Assembly: GCA_007122505.1 (NCBI GenBank)
Contig: SKTQ01000302.1
Coordinates: 1-7,220, forward strand
DNA: 7,220 nucleotides
Direction: 5' to 3'
From: Bacteroidales bacterium
GTDB taxonomy: Bacteria; Bacteroidota; Bacteroidia; Bacteroidales; UBA7960
Positions 1 through 5,788 of this stretch are shown in pieces. The notes under the pieces are model-generated. The model was not told the origin of the DNA, made no database searches, and worked only from the letters and a program-made list of their open reading frames with translations. Numbering within the stretch: the first letter of the stretch is position 1; each line of letters begins with the position of its first letter. The position numbers were made by a program, and so were the translations under genes.

Positions 1-71
1 CCCAATAAAGGTCTGCAAAATACGCAATTTATTTATTAATCAACAACTTAAACTTTTCATTAGCAATACAA

Positions 72-79
72 CAAAAGTA
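72..79 (-). promoter_or_regulatory. Possible leftward -7 promoter box
   Basis: Read on the minus strand this is TACTTTTG, a match to the Bacteroidetes -7 consensus TAnnTTTG. It would fire toward position 1, to a divergent gene outside the window. I see no TTG-type -33 element at the expected distance (around 102-105), and a match of this length can occur by chance in A/T-rich DNA, so this is a weak call. Confidence 0.22.
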
Positions 80-178
80 ATGAAAAAATCATAATTCACC
101 ATACAGGTAAAGAAATACCGTGGAATACAAGCTCAAATGTTATTTAGATTAAATTTTAAATCCGGCAGAAAATTTAAG

Positions 179-196
179 ATGTTAAGTAATTAACTG
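179..196. promoter_or_regulatory. Rex-like palindromic operator
   Basis: The core is the perfect inverted repeat GTTAA-GTAA-TTAAC (181-194). Extended by two bases on each side it matches 11 of 14 defined positions of the clostridial/Thermotogales Rex consensus TTGTTAA-N4-TTAACAA; the mismatches are the first base and the last two. It covers the place where a -33 element would lie for the -7 box at 217-224, a fitting position for a repressor. Rex is an NADH/NAD+-responsive repressor known to control hydrogenase and fermentation genes in other phyla, which agrees with the redox proteins encoded downstream. The assignment to Rex is inference from motif and context. Confidence 0.42.
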
Positions 197-216
197 GTTT
201 TGTGAAAAGCTTTCTT

Positions 217-224
217 TATTTTTG
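217..224 (+). promoter_or_regulatory. Candidate -7 promoter box of the [2Fe-2S] gene
   Basis: TATTTTTG fits TAnnTTTG and lies 42 bp before the ATG at 267, giving a predicted leader of roughly 35-40 nt. The nearest TTTG upstream (199-202) is too close to serve as a standard -33 element, so the -33 contact is weak or absent. The Rex-like palindrome sits immediately upstream. Confidence 0.45.
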
Positions 225-266
225 TGGTTTAGAAGAACCATAACCGCAGAGACGGTATGCTGATAA

Positions 267-536
267 ATGAATACAGATATGGCACAGGATAACGCTGAAG
301 AAATAGTGATTTGCATGGGCAGCAGTTGTTTTTCGAGGGGAAACAAACACAATTTGGGTGTCATCAAAAACTATCTGAAAGAAAAAGGGATAGAGCAACA
401 GCTCGTTTTCAGGGGTTCGCATTGCTTCGGGGAATGTGAGCACGGACCAGTATTGCTCATCAGGGGCGAGAAATATACACATGTGTTGAGCAATCAGATT
501 ACTGAATACCTGGATCAGCATTTTGGTGATCTCTGA
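267..536 (+). CDS. (2Fe-2S) thioredoxin-like ferredoxin, NuoE/HydC type
   Basis: This 89-residue protein is a stand-alone version of the thioredoxin-fold [2Fe-2S] domain found in NuoE of complex I, in HydC of bifurcating hydrogenases and in Shethna-type ferredoxins. The four cluster ligands are visible in the diagnostic spacing: C16-x4-C21 (in ICMGSSCF) and C53-x3-C57 (in HCFGEC). It lacks the N-terminal helical domain of full-length NuoE (about 160 residues), so it is probably a soluble cytoplasmic electron carrier or a redox subunit of the hydrogenase-like protein encoded next. ATG 267 was chosen as the first in-frame start; ATG 279 (residue 5) is also possible, and no Shine-Dalgarno sequence is seen. 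A gap of 243 bp of repeat DNA separates it from the next gene. The fold and cluster type are secure. The partner and exact role are inferred. Confidence 0.88.
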   Translation: MNTDMAQDNAEEIVICMGSSCFSRGNKHNLGVIKNYLKEKGIEQQLVFRGSHCFGECEHGPVLLIRGEKYTHVLSNQITEYLDQHFGDL

Positions 537-574
537 GGTTTATTTTTATGAAACGATCGGGAGTGAAAGGGAAA

Positions 575-609
575 AGTAAGCAGTAAGCAGTAAAAAGTAA
601 ATAGTAAAA
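575..609 (+). repeat. Heptamer tandem repeat, five AGTAANN units
   Basis: Five uninterrupted 7-bp units run AGTAAGC, AGTAAGC, AGTAAAA, AGTAAAT, AGTAAAA. The first five bases are invariant and the last two vary. The tract lies in the gap between the [2Fe-2S] gene and the hydrogenase-like gene. Its last three units (589-609) are largely complementary to 681-704 in the following octamer tract, so a transcript could form an imperfect long hairpin with a loop of about 70 nt. Confidence 0.8.
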
Positions 610-677
610 AAAATGTATGAAGAAAAAGGTTAGTCGCATCATGTTATATGAGACGGCACAGGTTTATGCAGCGTTTC

Positions 678-766
678 GACTTTTTGACTGTTGACTTTTT
701 GACTGTTGACTTTTTGACATTTCGACATTTTCACATTTTGACATTTTGACATTTTTACGTTTGGAC
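678..766 (+). repeat. Degenerate 7/8-bp tandem repeat of the GACATTTT type
   Basis: GAC or a one-base variant (CAC, TAC) recurs at 678, 686, 693, 701, 708, 716, 724, 732, 740, 748, 756 and 764. The first part alternates 8- and 7-bp steps as a 15-bp higher-order unit (GACTTTTTGACTGTT, twice). The rest keeps a strict 8-bp step with units such as GACATTTC, GACATTTT and CACATTTT. A 7-bp unit, GCGTTTC, may precede it at 671. The tract ends 13 bp before the ATG of the hydrogenase-like gene, and its last units contain a promoter-like box. The same repeat type recurs at 7178-7220. Confidence 0.85.
756..763 (+). promoter_or_regulatory. Candidate -7 promoter box inside the repeat tract
   Basis: TACGTTTG matches TAnnTTTG and is formed by a diverged octamer unit at the tract end, 16 bp before the ATG at 780. 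This would give a very short leader of about 10 nt. No TTG lies at the standard distance (near 730), where the unit happens to be the CAC variant. TTTTG units at 736-740 and 744-748 are closer than usual. It may be a real promoter, or a chance match within repeat DNA with the gene read from the promoter at 217. Confidence 0.33.
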
Positions 767-779
767 AAATAATAAACAC

Positions 780-2636
780 ATGAAAATCATACGCATAGAC
801 CATGGCCGCTGTACGAGGTCATATGCCTGCATCAGGACTTGTCCGGTAAAAGCCATTACGACCGACGGAAAAGAAGGAATGCCTGTTGTAAACCACAACC
901 GATGCATTGGCTGTGGCAGCTGCCTTTTCGTGTGCGCCGCTGATGCCGTCTCTCATTTTGACGACAAAGACGAAACCGTATCGTTGCTTAAAGGACCGGG
1001 GAAGGTGGCTGCCATTGTAGATCCAACCATCAGCGGTGAATTTCCAGACATTACCGATTACCGAAAATTTGTGGAGATGATCCGTAAGCTCGGCTTTGAT
1101 TACGTGAATGAAGTGTCGTTTGGTGTTGATCTGGTTGCTCGAAAATATCATGAGCTCCTGTCGGATTTCAGAGGGAAGTACTACCTGCTATCAAATTGTC
1201 CCAGTCTTGTTTCTTACGTTGAAAAATTTTTTCCGGAATTGACAGAAAACCTGGCGCCCATTGTAACACCCATGACGGCGACGGCCAGGGTGGTGAGAGA
1301 AGCCTATGGTGAGGATCTGAAAGTGGTTTTCATCGGCCCCTGTTTATCGGCCAAGCATGAAGCCGGTCTCTATGATCCCATGGGAGAGGTAAACGCCGTA
1401 CTGACTTTCGGCGATCTTCGTCAACTTTTTAAGCAATTCAATATCAAAGAATCCCAGGTTGAATATTCTGATTTTGACGCCCCTATCGGAAATCTTGGGT
1501 CGCTGTATCCCATCAGTGAAGGAATCATTCATGCCGCTCAAACAGAAGATTCACTCCTTTCGGGTAATGTGGTCACCATTGAAGGAAAAACCAGTATGCT
1601 GGACGTGGTGGACGAGTTCAATGAGTATCCCGAATCGCTAAAGAAACATTTCAATATTTTTTATCATGCAGGTTGTTTAATGGGGCCCGGAACCACCGGG
1701 CAATCCAATCGATACCTGCGTCGTGCGCTGGTACTTGATTATGTGCGTAAAAGGCTGGGTAATTTTGACCAGAAACAATGGGAAAAAGAGATGGAGACCT
1801 ACAGGGACATCAATCTCAGCCGGAAGTTCACCAATGACGATCAGCGTTTGCCGGATCCTGACAATGACCAGGTTGAAGAGATCCTAAAGAGCCTGGGGAA
1901 AAATCTTGAAGAAACGATGTCGTGCAACGCTTGTGGATTCAGAAGCTGCCGGGACTTCGCAAAATCCATCAGCCAGGGAATTTCTAAACCCGAAATGTGT
2001 CTGAATTACTCCATCAGGAACAAACAAGACTACATCAAAACCCTGAAAAAAAACAATGAAAAGCTGAAAAAGCAGCAGGATGGCCTGGTTGAAAAAGAAA
2101 AAAGCCTCCTGGAGGAAAACCTTAAACTCAAGCAAAGGACGGATACCACATCTGCATTGCTTAAAAATCTGCCTTCAGCCGCTGTTATTGTGGACGAAAA
2201 ATTGAAGGTCATTGAATCTAACGATAGTTTCGTGAAAGTGCTGGGGGAAGATGCAGAAATGATCAACGAGGTTATTCCCGGACTGGTTGGGGCCGATCTT
2301 AAAACCCTGCTGCCTTATAACTTGTATAACCTTTTTACCTATGTACTTGAAAATGATGAAAATATTGTTGGGAAGGATGTGATGCACGATGAGCGCTTGC
2401 TAAACGTGAGCATTTACTCCCTTAAACCAAACAAAATTGTGGGAGGGGTCTTCAGGGATATGTATGTAGCTGAGGTAAGACAGGAAGAGATCATCAACCG
2501 TGTGACCGAAGTGATTGATGAAAACCTCAAGATGGTGCAGCAAATCGCTTTCTCACTGGGAGAAGGGGCAAGTACAACGGAAAAAATGCTGAATTCCATC
2601 ATCGAAACATATAAAAACACCGGAAAAGACCAATGA
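780..2636 (+). CDS. [FeFe]-hydrogenase-like iron-sulfur PAS sensor protein, degenerate H-cluster site
   Basis: This 618-residue, presumably cytoplasmic protein has several parts. Residues 1-60 form a ferredoxin domain: C42, C45, C48 and C52 are a complete 4Fe-4S site, while the first site has C11, C17 and C21 with S14 where the second cysteine belongs. Residues 75-330 are a hydrogenase large-subunit C-terminal-like domain. Its L1 is SNCPS (C140), L2 is GPCLSAK (C188) and L3 is AGCLMGPG (C299). The second L3 cysteine, which bridges to the diiron subcluster in true hydrogenases, is P303, and the proton-transfer cysteine of TSCCP is N139. Residues 378-410 hold a Fes-type 4Fe-4S motif (C382, C385, C390, C407). 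A charged coiled coil (about 412-455), a PAS-like domain (about 455-565) and a helical tail follow. H2 catalysis therefore looks unlikely; sensing redox state or a small ligand is my inference. Its neighbours are the [2Fe-2S] protein upstream and a phosphatase 26 bp downstream. No Shine-Dalgarno sequence is visible. Confidence 0.85.
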   Translation: MKIIRIDHGRCTRSYACIRTCPVKAITTDGKEGMPVVNHNRCIGCGSCLFVCAADAVSHFDDKDETVSLLKGPGKVAAIVDPTISGEFPDITDYRKFVEMIRKLGFDYVNEVSFGVDLVARKYHELLSDFRGKYYLLSNCPSLVSYVEKFFPELTENLAPIVTPMTATARVVREAYGEDLKVVFIGPCLSAKHEAGLYDPMGEVNAVLTFGDLRQLFKQFNIKESQVEYSDFDAPIGNLGSLYPISEGIIHAAQTEDSLLSGNVVTIEGKTSMLDVVDEFNEYPESLKKHFNIFYHAGCLMGPGTTGQSNRYLRRALVLDYVRKRLGNFDQKQWEKEMETYRDINLSRKFTNDDQRLPDPDNDQVEEILKSLGKNLEETMSCNACGFRSCRDFAKSISQGISKPEMCLNYSIRNKQDYIKTLKKNNEKLKKQQDGLVEKEKSLLEENLKLKQRTDTTSALLKNLPSAAVIVDEKLKVIESNDSFVKVLGEDAEMINEVIPGLVGADLKTLLPYNLYNLFTYVLENDENIVGKDVMHDERLLNVSIYSLKPNKIVGGVFRDMYVAEVRQEEIINRVTEVIDENLKMVQQIAFSLGEGASTTEKMLNSIIETYKNTGKDQ

Positions 2637-2662
2637 TGGCTGGTTGATAAACAGGAATAATA

Positions 2663-3847
2663 ATGTCCGATTCATTTTATACAGAGGTAGGATCTGCGCA
2701 ACGCAATCACATGGGTGAGCGAATTTGCGGTGATGTTTTTTTATCGGAAAAGGTAAAACAGGAAGGCCGAACGGTTGTGGTTCTTTCTGACGGTATGGGG
2801 CACGGTGTTAAAGCCAACCTGCTGGCTACGCTAACGGCAACCATGGCACTCAACTTCACCAAAGAGCACAAAGATGCCCATAAGATCGCGGAGATCATCA
2901 TGAACACCCTGCCTGTATGCAGCGAAAGAAAAATCAGCTATGCCACATTCACAATTATCGACATTGAGAAAGACGGACAATGTACGATCCTGAACTATGA
3001 TAATCCGGATGCGATGGTATTCAGGGGCAAGGATGTTTTTGAGCCAAAGTGGCAAAAAATCAGCCTTGAAGGCCAGGATAGCGCACAAAAAGAGTTGAGG
3101 GCATGCAGTTTCCGCTCTCAAAAAGAAGACAGGATAATGCTTATGACTGATGGCATTACGCAGTCGGGGCTGGGAAAAGGGAAGTATTTGCTTGGATGGG
3201 GAGAGGAAAATGTGCTGCAGCATGTCTTATCCATTGTCAGTGACCAACCCGGTATATCAGCATCGAAACTGGCCGGACTGGTTGTGAACAAAGCACACGC
3301 CAACGATGGTTACCAGGCCAAAGACGACACCAGTGCTGCCGTCATTTATTTCCGGGACCCAAGGCGGCTGCTGATTTGTTCGGGGCCTCCCTATGAAAAG
3401 GAGAAGGATAAGGAATTGGCGCAGATAGTCAGTTCATTTGACGGTAAGAAGATTTTATGCGGTGGTACAACCGCTGACATTATTTCAAGGGAACTGAACA
3501 TCCCCGTTGAGGATACCCTGGAGTTTGATGATCCGGACCTGCCTCCTCTTTCATTCATGAATGGAATTGATCTTGTAACCGAGGGAATACTGACATTGAG
3601 CAAAACCGCAGAAATCCTGGACAGATTCAGCCCCCGCACCGACCTTGGCAAAGGACCGGCAGACCTGATTGTAAAACAAATCCTGGACAGTGATGAAATT
3701 CACTTATTGGCAGGAACTGCCATCAATGTGGCACATCAGGACCCCAACCTTCCTGTGGAACTGGAAATACGCAGAACAGTTTTGAAAAAGATTGCACGCA
3801 TTCTTGAAGAAAAGTTTTTAAAGGAAGTGAGTATCCGCTTCATCTGA
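2663..3847 (+). CDS. SpoIIE/PP2C-family protein serine/threonine phosphatase with extra C-terminal domain
   Basis: This is a 394-residue soluble protein. The PP2C-like metal-dependent phosphatase domain spans about residues 5-230. Visible metal-site motifs are CGD (D24), LSDGMGHG (D43, G44), LMTDGIT (D163) and KDDTSA (D221, D222), the order and spacing of SpoIIE/RsbU-type phosphatases. They remove phosphate from Ser/Thr, classically on STAS-domain anti-anti-sigma factors. No such substrate or cognate kinase is encoded here, so the target is unknown. Residues 233-394 are a C-terminal extension with glycine-rich segments ICSGPP (C239), LCGGTT (C266) and HLLAGTAINVAH, which I cannot assign to a named domain. 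Unlike many SpoIIE-type proteins it has no membrane segments and no N-terminal sensor, so the hydrogenase-like protein 26 bp upstream may supply the input (inference). AGGA at 2653-2656 is a plausible ribosome site for ATG 2663. Confidence 0.87.
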   Translation: MSDSFYTEVGSAQRNHMGERICGDVFLSEKVKQEGRTVVVLSDGMGHGVKANLLATLTATMALNFTKEHKDAHKIAEIIMNTLPVCSERKISYATFTIIDIEKDGQCTILNYDNPDAMVFRGKDVFEPKWQKISLEGQDSAQKELRACSFRSQKEDRIMLMTDGITQSGLGKGKYLLGWGEENVLQHVLSIVSDQPGISASKLAGLVVNKAHANDGYQAKDDTSAAVIYFRDPRRLLICSGPPYEKEKDKELAQIVSSFDGKKILCGGTTADIISRELNIPVEDTLEFDDPDLPPLSFMNGIDLVTEGILTLSKTAEILDRFSPRTDLGKGPADLIVKQILDSDEIHLLAGTAINVAHQDPNLPVELEIRRTVLKKIARILEEKFLKEVSIRFI

Positions 3848-3854
3848 CAGTGAA

Positions 3855-4901
3855 ATGAGCATGGATGAAATATACATGACACGATGCATCGAACTGGCGC
3901 GGCTGGGTCTCGGCCGGACGGCGCCAAACCCCATGGTGGGAGCCGTGGTGGTTCATGGTGATCGCATCATCGGGGAAGGGTACCATCAAAAATATGGAGG
4001 CCATCATGCAGAAGTGCTGGCCATAGAAATGGTAAGGAACAAAGCTTTGCTTTCTGAGTCAACTTTGTATGTCAGCCTGGAGCCCTGCTGCCATTATGGG
4101 AAAACACCCCCCTGTACAAACCTCATCATTGAAAACAAAATTCCCCGGGTAGTTATAGGCACGGCAGACCCCTTTGATGCAGTCGCCGGAAAGGGAATTG
4201 CCCGGCTGCGAAGCAGTGGTTGCGAAGTAATTGTTGGTGTGCTGAAGGAGCAGTGCAGGCAGCTTAACAAAAGGTTCTTTACATTCCATGAGAAAAAACG
4301 ACCTTATGTGATCCTCAAATGGGCGCAAACGGCTGACGGATTTATTGACACGGAAAGGTTGCCATCCGCCGAAAAAAAGCCCACATGGATCACCAGTGAA
4401 AAACTGCGTGTGCTGGTGCACAAATGGCGTGCCGAAGAACCGGCTATCCTGGTTGGCACAAATACCGCCTTGAAAGACAACCCCCGCCTTAATGTCCGCG
4501 ACTGGAGCGGGCCCTCGCCCCTGCGGATCGTGATTGACCGAAATTTATCATTACACAGCAGGCAAAACCTGCTCGACAACAGCCAGCCAACCTGGGTCAT
4601 CAATGACAAACAGGAGAAATCAGTTCAAAACACCCATTACATCCGCTTAACCTTTGATAAAGACCTTTTCAGGCACATTTTTGACATGCTCTATCATAAA
4701 AACATCCAATCCATTATTATAGAAGGGGGCAGAAAGATATTACAAAGCATCATTGATGATAATATGTGGGATGAAGCCAGGGTTTTTGTGGGTACGCAAT
4801 TTTTTGGAAAAGGGATCCGGGCTCCCGAAATTCCACCGCCAAAGCCAGTATCACAGATCATTATTGGCATGGAAAGCTTTTTTTGTTTCAAAAACCAATG
4901 A
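3855..4901 (+). CDS. ribD: Bifunctional riboflavin biosynthesis deaminase/reductase RibD
   Basis: RibD carries out the second and third steps after GTP cyclohydrolase II: deamination of the pyrimidine ring and NADPH-dependent reduction of the ribosyl side chain to the ribityl form. The zinc-dependent deaminase domain (residues 1-145) shows TAPNPMVGAVVV, the HAE motif (H51, catalytic E53) and PCC-x7-C with zinc ligands C78 and C87. The reductase domain (about 149-346) shows LKWAQTADGF, GTNTALKDNPRLNVR and IIEGGRKIL. At 348 residues it is of normal full length. ATG 3855 is the first start; ATG 3861 (residue 3) would change little. It begins 7 bp after the phosphatase stop with no promoter between, so co-transcription with the redox module is likely. 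No FMN riboswitch is seen. A T7 run at 4878-4884 near the end does not break the frame. Confidence 0.95.
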   Translation: MSMDEIYMTRCIELARLGLGRTAPNPMVGAVVVHGDRIIGEGYHQKYGGHHAEVLAIEMVRNKALLSESTLYVSLEPCCHYGKTPPCTNLIIENKIPRVVIGTADPFDAVAGKGIARLRSSGCEVIVGVLKEQCRQLNKRFFTFHEKKRPYVILKWAQTADGFIDTERLPSAEKKPTWITSEKLRVLVHKWRAEEPAILVGTNTALKDNPRLNVRDWSGPSPLRIVIDRNLSLHSRQNLLDNSQPTWVINDKQEKSVQNTHYIRLTFDKDLFRHIFDMLYHKNIQSIIIEGGRKILQSIIDDNMWDEARVFVGTQFFGKGIRAPEIPPPKPVSQIIIGMESFFCFKNQ

Positions 4902-4918
4902 ATGGAATAAGGAAAGCA

Positions 4919-4953
4919 CTTGCAGACAGTCTTTTATTTCTTGCAGATATCTG
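4919..4953. promoter_or_regulatory. Tandem dyads around the yigZ -33 region
   Basis: The octamer CTTGCAGA occurs twice, at 4919-4926 and 4940-4947, exactly 21 bp apart (two helical turns). Each copy runs into a dyad: AGAC-A-GTCT at 4924-4932 and the perfect palindrome CAGATATCTG at 4944-4953. The second dyad lies directly after the -33 TTG of the promoter for the downstream gene. This geometry fits a repressor or activator binding two sites on one helix face, but I recognise no known operator. Confidence 0.35.
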
Positions 4954-4974
4954 TAATCCGAAGCTTTATATTTG
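4941..4974 (+). promoter_or_regulatory. Bacteroidetes-type promoter of the YigZ-family gene
   Basis: The -7 box TATATTTG (4967-4974) fits TAnnTTTG, and a TTG at 4941-4943 starts 26 bp upstream, the usual distance between -33 and -7 elements in Bacteroides promoters. Transcription would begin near 4980, leaving a leader of about 30-35 nt before ATG 5014. It is the best two-element promoter in the window. Confidence 0.6.
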
Positions 4975-5013
4975 TTCCGATCACCTGAAATAAGTTTGTC
5001 TGAAAAAAAGTAT

Positions 5014-5628
5014 ATGAAAAAAAAAGATACATACAAAACCATCAAAAAAACATCAGACGGCCTCTATAAAGATAAGGGAAGCAAGTTCATATCTTTTGCT
5101 TACCCTGTTTCCGATGAAGAAACGATCAAAGAGATATTGACAGAATTGAGAAAAAACTATTATGATGCCCACCATCATTGTTACGCGTGGGTTTTGGGTT
5201 ATCAAAAAGAGCTTTTTAAGTTTAATGATGACGGCGAACCCTCCGGGACAGCCGGCAAGCCTATTTACGGGCAAATTCTCTCCCACGACTTGTGCAATAT
5301 TCTCATCGTGGTGATCCGGTATTTCGGAGGCACCAAACTTGGGGTCAGAGGACTCATCAACGCATACAAAGGTGCAGCAAAGGATGTACTGGACAACAGC
5401 ATCATCATTGAAAATATCATTCAAAACTTTTACAGGGTGCACTTTGAATACATCCATATGAATGATGTTATGAGGGTTATGAAAGAACATGAGCTCACCC
5501 AGCATGCACATGATTTTACCATGGACTGCAGGTTAGAATTTTCTGTAAGACTCAGTCAGTCAGACATGGTGACTGACCAATTGGAAAAGATACATGGTGT
5601 TCGTGTTGAATTTCTTGAAAAAAAGTAG
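5014..5628 (+). CDS. yigZ: YigZ/IMPACT-family protein (UPF0029 with DUF1949)
   Basis: This 204-residue protein equals E. coli YigZ in length. The N-terminal IMPACT/UPF0029 domain (about residues 10-125) carries the family signature: DAHHHCYAW (51-59), NDDGEPSGTAGKPIYGQI (71-88) and VVIRYFGGTKLGVRGLI (99-115). The C-terminal part (about 137-204) fits the ferredoxin-like DUF1949 domain. Eukaryotic IMPACT binds the Gcn2 activator Gcn1; the bacterial role is not settled, with translation or nucleic-acid links proposed. The start is ATG 5014. An in-frame TTG at 4972 would add 14 residues, but it overlaps the -7 promoter box and lies upstream of the predicted transcription start. Codons 2-4 form an A9 run (5017-5025). 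It lies 112 bp after ribD with its own promoter, so it may be expressed independently. Confidence 0.92.
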   Translation: MKKKDTYKTIKKTSDGLYKDKGSKFISFAYPVSDEETIKEILTELRKNYYDAHHHCYAWVLGYQKELFKFNDDGEPSGTAGKPIYGQILSHDLCNILIVVIRYFGGTKLGVRGLINAYKGAAKDVLDNSIIIENIIQNFYRVHFEYIHMNDVMRVMKEHELTQHAHDFTMDCRLEFSVRLSQSDMVTDQLEKIHGVRVEFLEKK

Positions 5629-5731
5629 GCCTGCCTTTAAAATATTCTGTATCTTACGTTGTTTATCAGGCTTATCCAATGGTTTGGTTTTTTATAATGG
5701 AAATATAATGTATTTGTTACCTTAGGGCACT

Positions 5732-5739
5732 TATCTTTG
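5732..5739 (+). promoter_or_regulatory. Candidate -7 promoter box of mgtE
   Basis: TATCTTTG matches TAnnTTTG and continues into GCA, a common extension in Bacteroidetes promoters. It lies 49 bp before ATG 5789, so the leader would be about 40-45 nt. A TTTG at 5713-5716 is closer than the usual -33 spacing. The leader is too short for an M-box magnesium riboswitch. The 9-mer TTGCAGACA beginning at 5737 also occurs at 4920-4928 upstream of the YigZ-family gene. Confidence 0.55.
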
Positions 5740-5788
5740 CAGACATTAATCAACTCAATAATTCTGGTACTGTCCCAATAAAAAAGTC

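Noticed and set aside
216..521. Minus-strand open frame of 101 residues over the [2Fe-2S] gene
   Set aside because: It is antisense to a gene with a clear cysteine signature, shows no recognisable motif and extends into the promoter region.
548..586. Tiny open frame (12 codons plus stop) after the [2Fe-2S] gene
   Set aside because: It has no ribosome site, runs into the heptamer repeat and encodes only a short basic peptide; chance is the simpler explanation.
678..766. Possible CRISPR-like array
   Set aside because: The units are contiguous 7-8 bp repeats without unique spacers, so this is a simple tandem repeat.
2041..2060. Possible frameshift at the A8 run in the hydrogenase-like gene
   Set aside because: The frame stays open and continues from the Fes motif through a coiled coil into a PAS-like domain, so the reading is intact.
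5053..5511. Minus-strand open frame of 152 residues within the YigZ-family gene
   Set aside because: It is a shadow of the conserved IMPACT-domain coding strand, with no motif or promoter of its own.
5626..5640. Terminator hairpin AGGC-CT-GCCT after the YigZ-family gene
   Set aside because: The stem is only 4 bp with a 2-nt loop and is not followed by a proper T tract, so it cannot be supported as a terminator.
5704..5709. TATAAT as a sigma70-type -10 box for mgtE
   Set aside because: The genes here use TAnnTTTG boxes, a better one lies at 5732-5739, and no matching -35 element is evident.
5629..5788. M-box magnesium riboswitch before mgtE
   Set aside because: The transcribed leader predicted from the TATCTTTG box is about 45 nt, too short, and I see none of the long paired elements of an M-box.
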